64,000 bases of DNA, taken from Impatiens glandulifera. Taxonomy: Eukaryota > Streptophyta > Magnoliopsida > Ericales > Balsaminaceae. Both the position numbers and the translations under genes were made by a program. Location: positions 2,530,389 to 2,594,388 of the forward strand of contig NC_061864.1 of assembly GCF_907164915.1 (NCBI RefSeq), given 5' to 3'. The notes below the pieces were generated by a model. The model was not told the DNA's origin and searched no databases. It saw only the letters and a list, made by a program, of their open reading frames with translations. This document shows positions 1-12,454 of this stretch, one piece after another (position 1 is the first letter of the stretch; every line of letters begins with the position of its first letter).

Positions 1-1785
1 TCATCACAATTTATGTGATTTGTTCGTGAGTTAATATCAATAATTATTTTCATAAAAATATCATTAAAGGATAAAACAAAAATATAATTAAGAATAAATG
101 TGTAGGCAATAGGAAAAAAAATGGTGTTTGCAATTACAACGAAAATATGGAGTTTGTAAAACTTATCAAGATAACAAAAACTTATTAATCTCATGCTTAG
201 AAGGTAGACCATGTTTAAGCAACTTACAGTGCCCAACAGGCCAAGACACATAGTAGGTGTGAAAATATAAATTATAATTATTTTAGCAAAATAACTTAGT
301 TACATAAGTCCTGTACTTATGAATGCAACTGCCCTTCATTAGTCCATATGTGTTGCTAGAATTGGATTATGGCTTCCATTATTTTGGAAAAAAAAAAAGA
401 CAATAATAAATTTTAGCAAATTATCCCAGGGGTTGAAAATAGAAGAAATGTAGTCTGTTTATTTATTTAAGATTCAAAAGTTATTAAAATATGAAAGTGG
501 GATTGTCCAACAATAGATAAACATAACAGAAAAATAATTGAAGAATTGAATTGATTAATTAATTTCACTTTTTTCATCCTCTAATTTTAAAATTTCAGTT
601 AATAAATGACATTTAAATTAAAAAATTTCATTGTTACAAGATCAAATGGGTAGGGTGGATTTTTTTACACTAGAAAAACATAACAAAAAAAATATTTCGA
701 ATTTAATTAATGAACTAATTTCACATTTTTTCATCTCTAATTTTAAAGTGTTAATTATTTACATTTTTTAAAATTAACTTGTTAGCAAGTAAATAATATT
801 TAAATAAATAATGATATTATCAAAAAAAAAATTAAGGGTTTTTCTCTTTGAAATTTTTAAAAAATCCAATCCAAATTAATTTTTCAATCAATCACTTCTC
901 AACCATCACATCACTCATTTCATTAATTAAAATATCAAAATATCCTCTATTTTAAATTATTATTTATTATTTTATTTATATATATTAATAACTGTAAGTC
1001 TTTTTACCAAAAAATAATTATTATCTCCTTAAAATCATAACCAATTATTGTTTTTTTCTACTTCTAGGTTTTTAAAAAAACCCAAATCCGAACAAGGCCT
1101 AAAGGAATAACGTCAACTTTTTTTACACTAAAAAACTCTAACAAAAAAAAAATTGAAATATTGAATTGATTAACTAATTCACTTTTTTTTATCTTTTAAT
1201 TAGAAAGTTTTAATTATTTATATTATTTTAAAAATAATTTGTCATGTCAATAAATGATATTTAAGAAAAATAATTACTTCCTTTTTACTAATTTATGCAT
1301 TCGCATTTCAATCCATATCAACATTTAATTTTTAATTTTTAATTTTGAACTGTCAAATCATTCTGTCAAAAAAAAAAAAAAAAATCCAAATTAAAAGTTT
1401 ACATCATCAAGTCAGTGTGTACCTGAATGTGCTTAGATTTTTATTTTTTATATTTCTTGAGACTTGACTTGAGAACTTATTATATGCTTTTGTAAATTAA
1501 TGTATTAATCAAATATTTTTATTCCTTTCAATTTTTTTTACAACGTAAGTGCCAAGCTTTAATAGCAGATAACGACAACTTGCACAGTAATTAATATTGT
1601 AAGATTGTGAGAATTTTATTGTTAAAATAGTTAATTATTAAATAATTTACTAGAAAAAAAGTAAAAAAGTTTTAAAGTTGGTGATATATTTATTTTCATT
1701 TTAAAATGGGTAAACCTCATACGTAGGGCCGAGTCCGGCCCGAATAATGACTCGGGTTCAATTGAGATCGTTCCAGAATCGAATC
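1..1785. other. AT-rich intergenic DNA upstream of DCAF1
   Basis: No coding region is recognisable. The stretch holds degenerate repeats of about 150 bp near 505-640, 655-810 and 1112-1265. Each has a run like 'taacaaaaaaaa', then 'ttgattaa(t/c)taatttcac', then 'tttttcatc'. The part at about 840-1100 contains 'aaaatatcctctattt' and ends near 'aacaaggcct', resembling the MITE-like element at 50511-50678. The last 100 bases before the TATA box are less AT-rich and probably hold the DCAF1 promoter. Confidence 0.6.
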
Positions 1786-1787
1786 CT

Positions 1788-1797
1788 TATATATAAA
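1788..1797 (+). promoter_or_regulatory. Putative TATA box of the DCAF1 gene
   Basis: TATATATAAA lies 173 bp upstream of the first ATG. It is followed by a pyrimidine-rich leader (CTCTCTTCTTCTTC and similar runs, 1830-1950) typical of plant 5' UTRs. Transcription would be expected to start near 1820. This is inferred from position and composition only. Confidence 0.5.
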
Positions 1798-1960
1798 GGC
1801 TAGAGCACCGAAAGGGGTTTTCATTAGGCAGTCTCCTCCCTCTCTCTTCTTCTTCTTCTTCCTATAAACTTAGAACCAGAGAACGAAAAGAACAGCGGCC
1901 GGAGGGGCGCAAACTCCTTTTCTCTCTCTCTATCTTCTTTCTATCTCCTCTGTTTGCTAT

Positions 1961-4900
1961 ATGGACGCCGCCATGGATCAAACCGCAGCCGCTGGAGATA
2001 CTGCTCCGACAAATTCACCACCGCCGGCTCCAACATCGGCGGAACAAGAGGAGCAGGAATCGACTACTGAAGAAGACAAGTTATTCGTCAAAGCGCAGGA
2101 GCTCATGGACAAGATCACCGCTTCCTCTGATAACCCTAATCCTAATGTTCTTCACGCCCTCGCCTCCATGTTGGAAACGCAAGAATCCAGGTTCATGTCG
2201 CGCCTCTACTTTTTATACGCTCTCTTATCTTTTTATACGTCTTGAGTACAATTACACAACCATACAACCAATATAAAAGACCGTTGATGAACTTTGCGAT
2301 TGATCATCATTTCATTTCTCTTAATTGTTGTCTTAGTTGTGTAATTATTTTCATATGTGTTAATATGACATCATCGTTTGACACTCGTCGCAGTTAAGAT
2401 ACTACTTGCAACGATTCATTAAAGAGTTACTTCATTTTGTTAGTTATTTTGTCAATGACGTTTTTAATGTTGAAAAACTACTGCCTTTTTGGTTTTCGAC
2501 ATTTACCTACTTTCTGGTGGTTGCACGTGGATGAGAAATGATTACTGAATTAGAGGGTTGATTCTGGAAGTATCACGTTTTCAAGGAGATAAATGTCTGC
2601 CTCACTCCCTCTAGGAAAGAAGATACAATGAATTAGAAAATGTATATCCGTCATATGTTTTATTACAAGTAAGAGACATTGCCTGATACTTTGCGGAAGC
2701 CGGAATCTGTTTTTGTATTGCAATCCATTGCAATGTTGATTCCAACTCTGAAATGAGACATTGTTAGTATTAGAAACAAGTAGTTATAGTTTGAAAACAG
2801 CTGTGAAGTAGGGAATGTAGGCCGGCAGGCATATCAACAACAGTACAATCTTTATGTGTCTGTGCTATTTCTTTGTTTTTCTCCTTTTATTTTGATGTGG
2901 GGTGGGTTGTGGTTGGTTGCATTTGTATGTGGATGTGTGTTTTAATTTCAGGGTTGTCTGCCAATCAAATACCTTACCTATGTACATCTCGTTTTAGTAA
3001 CTGGACTCTAATCTAGCTTTGGGACTTTACTAAATTAGGTATACTATACCCATGTAGTATAGTTAGTCACATGAAAATATCAATGCTGTATTCATTGTTC
3101 CACTTGTGTGACTCTGGCACAAGTATTACACTAGCAAGAAAGTTTGATTGCTTCATGGATTTCATAGCATGTTAACAAATTATTCAATGCGCATGTTTTT
3201 GTTTATTTACATGTGTTCTTTATTCGATCTCAGCTGAATCTAGAATTACATTTTTATATAGTGGCAACAATTGACATGTATTATTTGTTTATGTATGTCC
3301 TGCTGCATCTTGCAAGTATAGGTATATGGAAAAGACAGGCCATTCTTCTTTGAACAATGCCAGAGCTTCTCACACTGTTGGAAAGTTGGGGAACTTAATT
3401 CGGGTAATTTGTTTTGATTTAAGTATGCTTCATTCCCTAATACGTCATTATAGTAGAATTATGCGTGCTTCTGAATTTTGATTGAGATAAATGAAGGCAC
3501 CAATCATACCTTTTCTTCTCATTCATTCCCTATGAACAGGAAAATGACGAATTCTTCGAGTTGATTTCTCTTAAGTTTCTTTCAGAAACTAGATATCCGG
3601 TGTCTGTTCAGGCTGCTACTGCAAGGCTCCTTTTTAGCTGTTCACTCACTTGGATGGTAAGTTAGTTATTGGCTTCATCTATTCAATGAAAAACTACCTA
3701 TATATTTGGTAAATTGATTGAGTCCAAATGTTGTACAGTATCCACATGCATTTGAAGATAATGTTCTGGACAAATTTAAAAGCTGGGTAATGGATGATAT
3801 CTCTAGATTTTCTGCTGAAGATCACAACTCAAAGTACGAGACAGGTACAAAGAGGCCCTCACACTCTGAGATATTAAAGGCCTTCTCTACTGGTCTTTTG
3901 GCTGTGTGCTTGACAGGGTATGCTCCTTGAGGATCAATATTATTGCAATTTATTTGCTATACTGAGATTGACCATATTTGTGGTTTGTGCAACAGGGGTG
4001 GTCATATAGTGGAAGATGCTTTAACGTCAGGCTTGTCAGCCAAATTGATGAGGTATCTCCGCATTAGGACTCTAGGTGAGATAAGTACTAGCCAAAAAGA
4101 CTCTAACGTTATTGCGGAGAGCAAACCTTCTGCTTCTTGTACAAGAGGAAGAGAAGAAAACAAAACTAGATTACGTCAAGCATCTGAGATATCTATCAGT
4201 GATGCTCCTAGGATTGTTGAAGAAGGGACTTTAAACGATCAAGGTGCTGAAAGAGATTCTGAAAGACGTCATGCAGTCGTAGACAAACATCATCTTGATA
4301 CTGGAGAACCACCAGATAACATGGCTGAAGACCTCGACACATGTGATGATCTGGATGGAGATGGTGAAAATAGACGGCATGGTCGAGAATCACGTGATGG
4401 GAGGATAAGGATTATTGATAAGAATACTCAATCCAGATCTACACGTGAAGAAGATATTGATGAAAGTTCTAGAGACGAGCTTTCAAGGCGCAGGACAAAT
4501 CGTTCCTCTACAAAATCTAGAGGAAAGGCTAGATCTGGTGATGACGTTCTGGAAAATGAACAAGCCTTGACCTCTCCAGCTTCTGGAAGTAGATTTGGAA
4601 GTCAAATGAAGAACACCAAAGACAGAAGCATTAACAAAACCCTAGATCTTAAAAGGCCTGCAGATTCTAAAATAGCAATTGGAAGATTCACTTCGGATGG
4701 TTTTGTAATAGAAAGAGATGAAAATGATGAGTGCTTCCAAGGTTGTAAATTTGGCTGTAGGGATATCACTGATCTTGTGAGGAAAGCTGTCCGTTCTGCA
4801 GAAGCCGAAGCTAGAGCAGCCAATGCACCTGCAGAAGCCACCAAAGCAGCTGGTGATGCTGCAGCTGAAGTTGTAAAAAGTGCTGCTTTAGAGGTTACCA

Positions 4901-7900
4901 CACTTTCTCCTTCATGATGCTTTTGCCCAGTAGGGAACAACTAGAAATTGAATAACTAGTTATTTAAATTTTATGTGTCACTGAAGTTCTATTAATTTGT
5001 ATGTTCACAGGAACTGGAAAAAAGTAATGATGAAGAGGCTGCCTATATGGCTGCTTCAAGAGTTGCATCTACTGTTATTGATGCTGCTAGTGCTGTTGAA
5101 TTCTCTAGGTTAGTTATCACGTTTCTTGTGCTGTACTTGTGAATATGAATAATATAGTCAGATGCTTTAACTTGTATTTACACTTTCTTACTATCTGGCA
5201 TGTTGTAGGATCTCAAAGGGGGTTGTTGCTGATACGACTATTGGGAACAGCACTGAACCAGAAAAAGTAGAAGAAGATGAAGAATTTTTTATTATCGACT
5301 ATGACTCCCTTGCGAAACTTAGAGAAAAGTTCTGCATACAGTGTCTGGTTGCACTAGGAGAGTATGTAGAGGTTCTAGGCCCTGTACTGCATGAAAAAGG
5401 GGTGGACGTGTGTCTCGCCTTACTACAACGGAGTTTGAAATATAAAGAGGCATCAAAGATTGCAGATCTCTTACCTGATGTGTTGAAGCTGATCTGTAAT
5501 TTGGTTGCACATAGAAAATTTGCTGCTTTGTTTCTTGACCGCAATGGGATGCAAAAACTGCTCGGTGTACCAAGAGTTATGCAGACTTTTGTTGGTCTGT
5601 CATCTTGTTTATTTACCATCAGTTCTATTCAGGTAGTACTTTATTACTGTTTATCTAGACAATTAATTTTGTTAATAACACTTGTTACTCATTTCATATT
5701 TGTGACATGATCTTTCAGGGAATAATGGAACGCCTATGTGCTCTTCCTACAGATATTGTTCAACTAGTCGTGGCACTAGTTCTTGAACTTCTACATTGTC
5801 CCCAGGACCAGGCCAGAAAAAATGCAGCCTTAACCTTTTCAAATGCTTTTGTTTTTAGAGCAGTTTTGGATGCATTTGACAGCCAGGAAGGGTTACAAAA
5901 ATGTTTGAGTCTTTTACAAGATGCTGCTTCTGTAAGATCTGGTGTTACGGGTGCTTTAGGATCTTCCTCGGGATCGCTTCGCAATGAGCGGTCTCCTGCA
6001 GATGTGCTGACATCCTCAGAGAAGCAAATAGCTTATCATACTTGTGTTGCATTGCGACAGTATTTCAGGGCACATCTTCTTCTCCTTGTGGATTCAATTC
6101 GTCCTTATAAAGGCAGCCGGAGTGGGGCAAGGAACTTTCCAGGTGTTAGGGCAGGATATAAGCCACTTGATCTAAGTAATGAAGCTATGGACGCTACATT
6201 TCTTCAGATACAGAAGGACAGGAAACTTGGTCCTGCATTTGTGAGAGCTCGCTGGCCTGCAGTAGACAAGTTTTTGGCTTCTAATGGGCATGTAATTTTG
6301 CTAGAGTTATGTCAGGTATTTGACTTTATGGATTGGTGTGGTTGCTTGTTGCAGTTTTTGCTACTTCCCTTCCTTTTAATTTACTTGTGCTTTTTGCAGG
6401 CTCCAACTGTGGATCGTTATTTGCATGACTTGTTGCAATATGCATTGGGTATTCTGCACATAGTTACACTTGTTCCATATAGCCGTAAACAAATTGTGAG
6501 TGCCACTGTAAGCAATGATCGACTAGGCATAGCTGTTATTTTGGATGCTGCCAATGGCGCTGGTTTTATGGATCCGGAGGTAGACAATTTATTTATGCTT
6601 GTTGCCATTTGGACACACTTATGTTTCGAATGTTTCCAGATTCAATTTTATTTTTGTCTCTGTCTATGACTAAAGTTTGTTTCCATATAATATAAACAAT
6701 CGTGTGGCAAATGAGGGTATTAATGTACTTGTTCTTGTGTTTGTATTTTGCTTCAATTGTTATATCTGCTATTTGTACATTTTTTTTGCAGATAATTCAA
6801 CCCGCATTGAATGTCCTTGTGAATCTTGTTTGCCCACCACCTTCTATAAGTAATAAACCACTTGTTGCTGCACAAGGTCAGCCTTTGTGTCGAGATGGGC
6901 CTCCTATGGAGTCTAGAAATTCCGAAAGGAATGTCCAGGATAAAGCTATTAACTTGCCTGGCCAGAATGAGCCTAAGGACCAAAATGGAGAGTCTAATGT
7001 GCAAGATCAAGGAGGCTCTGCAGTACGTGCCACTTCAGGTGCTGGTGGAACTTCACAAACACCTGTAGCTTCAGGATTAGTTGGGGACCGTAGAATATCT
7101 TTGGGTGCTGGATCTGGTTGTGCTGGTTTAGCTGCACAACTTGAACAATGGTTCCGTCAAGCAAGAGAAGCTGTTCGCGCCAACAATGGTATAAAGGTTC
7201 TGCTTCAACTACTCCAGCCACGGATAGTTACACCGTCTGCTGCTCTTGACTGCCTTCGTGCTCTTGCATGTCGGGTCCTTCTTGGTTTGGCTAGAGATGA
7301 TGCTATTGCACACATATTAACAAAACTCCAGGTAAAAAATATTAATGATTATTGGTGTCCTACAATTGCTAGGGTTTTGCATGTAGGAAGATTCCATTAG
7401 AATTTCATGTTTAGTGATATTTATATTCCTTAAACCTATTTGGCATAACTTTTTTTTAGTATGGCATATAACAAATTTTAATTCCTTGAATTATTTCTAT
7501 TTGGACTAGATATTTTTCATTCCCTTTTATTGTACAATATAAATGTACAGAGTACAAGTTATCATGATAAATTTTCTTATACATGCAACAACCTATTGTG
7601 GAGCCGGAGCTTCTGTGCATTATTCATTGCATCTGATGCTTATACTGTAGCAGTACTTGAATTGATCCTATTGAATAAATGCCTCTTATCTCAGCTCAAC
7701 CATGACCCATTTGGAAACACTTTCTGGGCCTGGATCTGGATCTATGAGAAATGGTCAATAAATTAAAACACTTTTTTCAATTAAGTATCTCATTTGATGT
7801 GGATCCTGATGAGATCCTGTGTGGAAACAGTACTTAGCTACACATAACCAAAGTATTATTACAGTTTCTCATCTAAATCCGGATCCAGTTCTAGTTCTAG

Positions 7901-10900
7901 ATCCAAAATGTTTTTCAAATGGGCACGATCTTCTAGTTTTTCTTGCATGGTTTTCTTGTGCATTGAAAACAGAAACTTATCAGTCTTTTTCACTGCTGTG
8001 TGTGATCTATGATGTAAATTGTTATTTCCAGTTGTCCAGATTGCTCAGTTGTGGTGGCCTGCATGTTCTGTATTTTCTTCTTTTTCTTTTTCTGTCATTC
8101 ACCCTTACAGCGAATCCGCAACTTTCAAATATACCTAACCGCAGTTTAGTAATGCTGTCGCATAATGAATATTTGTATCCAAAATAAAAATCTCAAAAGG
8201 TTTATCATGAACTCTTGTCTGCTCTCTTCATATTTATCAGGATGGAGGGAAAAAATCACATTAATTGACGTGCTTATAAATTTTCTTCCTTTGTTAATGT
8301 TTTGTCCTTTGTTCTTCATTTGAATGTGGATGAATATGGTACATCATCTGTGGTGTGTTCATACTGATGAATTGTACATGCTTGACAGGTGGGTAAAAAA
8401 CTGTCGGAACTGATTCGAGATTCAGGCAGTCATGCATCTGGATCAGAACAGAGTAGATGGCAAGCGGAACTTGCACAGGTGGCCATTGAACTAATTGCGG
8501 TGAGCTTCTTCCTTTCTTTAGTAGAGTAACATCTTCTAAAGGCTTAGAACTTTTGTTTTCGTTTCATTAATCTTTTTATTTGTTCGTCATGCCACATAAT
8601 TTTGTAGAATATCTACTAGATTTTGTAGAAGATACAAATCTCCATTTGGAAGCAATTTTTAAACCCAACAGAAATAAGTTTAGTTTCCAAACTGTTTCTG
8701 TATCCATGTCCAAAATAAAAGTGTTTGCAAATGGGGATGCATGAAACCTTTGATATAATAGCGATCTGCAGAATACAAAACTTATTGGGATACTGTGTTA
8801 CAGGTTGTAACTAATTCTGGACGGGCAAGTACATTAGCAGCTACCGATGCAGCTACATCTACTCTGAGACGTATTGAACGAGCTGCTATAGCTGCGGCCA
8901 CGCCAATCACTTACCATTCTGGGTAGATTTTGACTCCCATGGATTTTCCATTCTTTCTATTATATATATATATATATATATATATATTTCTTTCTGTTTT
9001 CGTGATTGGTGTTTATTATTATTATGGTACTTGCAGAGAACTCCTACAACTTATACATGAACACTTACTGGCCTCTGGTATGGCAACAGCTGCAGCTGCA
9101 TTACTCAAGGAGGCTCAGTTGACTCCTCTACCTCTTTCAGCAACATCATCGTCGTCGTCTGTCGTGCATCAATCACTTACTCAAGATACACTTCCTATCC
9201 AAATTCACTGGCCATCTGGTCGTACTCCAAGTGGTTTCTTGTCTAATAAATTGGAAACTCCAATTCAGGACGAAGACTCCAGGATGAAGTGTGAGCCCGA
9301 TACATCTTCAAAGAAGAAATCTATTGTATTCTCGCCCAGCCTCAGTTTTCCATCAAGAAATCACACTCCCTTGCATGATTCTAATCTCGCATTCACTCCT
9401 AAATTTGGCAAGTCCTCGAAAAAGCCTCCTACTGCATCCGGAGGTGAAATCCCGTCAGCATCATCTACTAAGAAAACTACAATGGATACTGAAATGCATT
9501 TCAAAACGCCGATCTTACTGCCAATGAAGCGAAAGTTAACAGAGTTGAAAGAGATTCAAGCACCGGTAGTGAACAAGCGGCCCAACATCGGCGAACAAGG
9601 ACTTAGATCACCTGTCTTCTTAACTCCCAGTAGTTCACGTAAAACTGGTCTAGCTCCAGATGGCGGCATATTCTCTACACCGACTTCTCAAGGACGATTG
9701 TTGACACCGTATAGCAATAATCTGGCAAAGAGTATGGACGAGACCCCGCACTTAACAGAGACTCTTCAACCTATACCTGCCGAAAGGTTAACTCTAGACT
9801 CTATTGTTGTTCAGTATCTGAAACACCAGCATCGTCAGTGTCCAGCTCCAATTACCACTCTACCCCCACTCTCACTCCTCCATGCACATGTCTGTCCCGA
9901 ACCCAAACAAAACCTAGACGCTCCCGTAAACATAACCGCACGGCTGAGCACTCGCGATTTCCGAAGTATGTACGGCGGGATCCACGGGAATCGCAAGGAC
10001 CGTCAATTCATCTACAGTCGGTTCAGGCCATGGAGAACTTGCCGCGATGACGCCACTTCTCTTCTCACGTGCGTTTCCTTCCTCGGAGACTCGTCGCAAG
10101 TTGCTTGTGGCACGCATAATGGCGAGCTTAAGGTTTTTGATTGCGATAGCAACAACGTGCTGGAGAGTTGCAGTAGCCATCAGTTTCCTTTGACGTTTGT
10201 TCAGTCGCATCAGTCTGTGGAGACACAGCTGATTTTGTCGTCGAGTGCTCATGACGTCAGGTTGTGGGATGCGGCGTCTGTTTCTGCCGGGCCTAGACAC
10301 TGTTTCGACGGATGCAAGGCTGCGAAATTTAACAACTCTGCTTCTTCGTTTGCGGCGCTATCGCCGGAACCTTCTAGAAGAGAGATTCTATTATATGATG
10401 TTCAGACTTGTCAGTTGGAATTGAAGCTATCTGATACATCGGCCATTTCTTCGGCCAGAGGCCATGCATATTCTCATGTCCATTTTAGCCCTTCAGATTC
10501 AATGTTACTTTGGAATGGAGTATTATGGGACCGAAGAGGTTCTGGCCCTGTCCACCGGTTTGATCAGTTTACTGATTACGGTGGTGGTGGCTTTCATCCA
10601 TCTGGAAACGAGGTAAGTTCATGGTTTAGGTACTTGTGTTTAGTTTATATCATTTAGATGATGTGATAGGAAGACCTTCTGCCATGATAATAGGTTATCA
10701 TTTTTGTTTAGTTTTCATTTCTTTAATTAAAGAGTGGTTAAGAATCTTATTCTGCCATGGTACAGGTTATTATAAATTCGGAGGTTTGGGATCTGCGAAA
10801 GTTCAGGCTACTTCGAAGTGTTCCATCCTTGGATCAGACCATGATAACGTTTAATGCAAGCGGCGATGTGATCTATGCAATTTTAAGGAGGAACTTTGAG

Positions 10901-11482
10901 GAAATAACGTCGGCCTTCAATACCCGTCGTGTGAAGCACCCTCTATTTCAAGCTTTCCGCACTGTAGATGCGGTCAATTACTCCGACATCGCAACTGTTA
11001 CCGTGGACCGCTGTGTGCTTGATTTCGCCACCGAACCGACGGATTCCTTTGTTGGATTGGTTACAATGGATGACCCAGACGGGATGCATTCTTCCGCTAG
11101 GGTTTATGAAATCGGCCGTCGCAGGTCGACCGACGACGACTCCGATCCCGATGATGCCGAGACTGAAGAGGACGACGATGAGGATGATGATGGGGACGAC
11201 GAGTCGCTTTTGGGGCCCGACATTGACGGGGATGGTGATAGTAGCGATGGGGATGATTTGAGCAATGATGACGACGACGATGGTTTGAGCGATCTCGATG
11301 ATGACGACGATGATGATGGGGATTTCTTGATTGATGATGTGGATATTGACGAGGATGGCGGGTTGTTGGAAATAATAGGTGGGGGTGGTGACGAGGATGA
11401 TGATGAGGACGGTCAGGATGACGATGATTCCATTAGTAGCGGAGATGAAGATGATTTTGTAGATTCAGGATTCGGGTTCTGA
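1961..11482 (+). CDS. DCAF1: DDB1- and CUL4-associated factor 1 homologue (DCAF1)
   Basis: DCAF1 is the substrate receptor that binds DDB1 in nuclear CUL4-RING E3 ubiquitin ligases. Predicted exons: 1961-2190, 3322-3403, 3540-3656, 3739-3917, 3996-4893, 5011-5108, 5209-5632, 5719-6315, 6400-6579, 6792-7331, 8389-8499, 8804-8922, 9037-10612 and 10766-11482. All junctions are GT-AG and phases agree, giving 5868 nt or 1955 aa, close to the roughly 1900 aa of plant DCAF1. Visible parts are an N-terminal helical/armadillo-like region, a LisH motif (LLQLIHEHLLASGM, about residue 1194), the DCAF1 signature RDFRSMYGGIHGNRKDRQF before the WD40 region, and two DDB1-binding WDxR boxes (WDRR about 1688, WDLR about 1725). 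A long Asp/Glu tail runs from about 1837 to the end. A second in-frame ATG at 1973 has a stronger context (GCCGCCATGG) and could be the real start. Intron 12 holds a (TA)n tract at 8961-8987; intron 10 is the longest after intron 1. Confidence 0.95.
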
Positions 11483-12454
11483 AGAGAAGAGGAGGAGATC
11501 ATGTAAACCTATACAATCATTATCCAATCATGTAAGTATATTTTAGATGGGAGTTTTAGAAAGGAGGAGAGTAAAAGATTTATTGTTCGCATTTGAAGTT
11601 ATGCTATCAATTTGGGTTATGATTTCACCTTTTTTTTCACATTATTTCGTCCAACAATGGAGCATTTTTGAAGAGGTTTTCAATTTTGATTTTTTAAGCT
11701 AGTTATATGTGTTTGTTCGACTAAGATTGTAACGTTTTAGTCTTCATTTTGAAACATTTGTGTATTTTTTGATGAGAATTTTTTTTATTTGAGAATTTGG
11801 ATGGGTCTATTAGTCAGTTAATTTTTCATACAATTGGTATGTGCTATATATTTACATTTTATTTGGAGAGAGTAAAAAAATACATTTATTTTAAATTTTA
11901 TGTTTTAATATAAAATATTTGTTTTTTTTTATATATTATTAAGTTTGTTATATTATCGACTAAATATTATATGAGTTCAGTTCGAACTTATCAAAATCAA
12001 GCTCTTGTCGAGTTTTTACCTAACGTATCGAGAGTGATCAGAGTTATTTATTTGTAGCCCTAATCTGGATAGTTGGTTATAAACCATGATAATAACTCCC
12101 ACTTGAAAAACTTTCTTTTGTCTAGAGCCAATGTTTTTGGTAAAAAAGACAGCTGTGGCCATGAAAGCAATGAAGATTGTAAACAATTGGAATAATGCAA
12201 ATTCTTAGTCTTAGCCGCCAAAAAAACAATAGGGAATATCTCTGCCTATTGAACAATCCAATGTTAACTTAATTATAATCCAACATCAAAATCAAGGCCG
12301 GCCATTTGTTGCCTTGTTTCATTAATTTCAACTTCTCTCTCCTTTTCCCTTTTTATGTGACCTTTTCTTTCAATCTCATTTCTCAAAAAACATTGATCAT
12401 CATCTTCTCAAACATGCCCATTTAATTGTTGTTCCATTCACGAGACCCATCAAA
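11483..12454. other. Intergenic: DCAF1 3' flank and PRK promoter/leader
   Basis: AT-rich sequence with no coding potential. The first 150 bases are the likely DCAF1 3' UTR. The last 130 bases are pyrimidine-rich (CTTCTCTCTCCTTTTCCC) and are the likely 5' leader of the following receptor-kinase gene. I saw no clear TATA box. Confidence 0.5.

Noticed and set aside
7530..8187. Open frames in DCAF1 intron 10
   Set aside because: They lie between well-supported in-phase exons and show no family resemblance.
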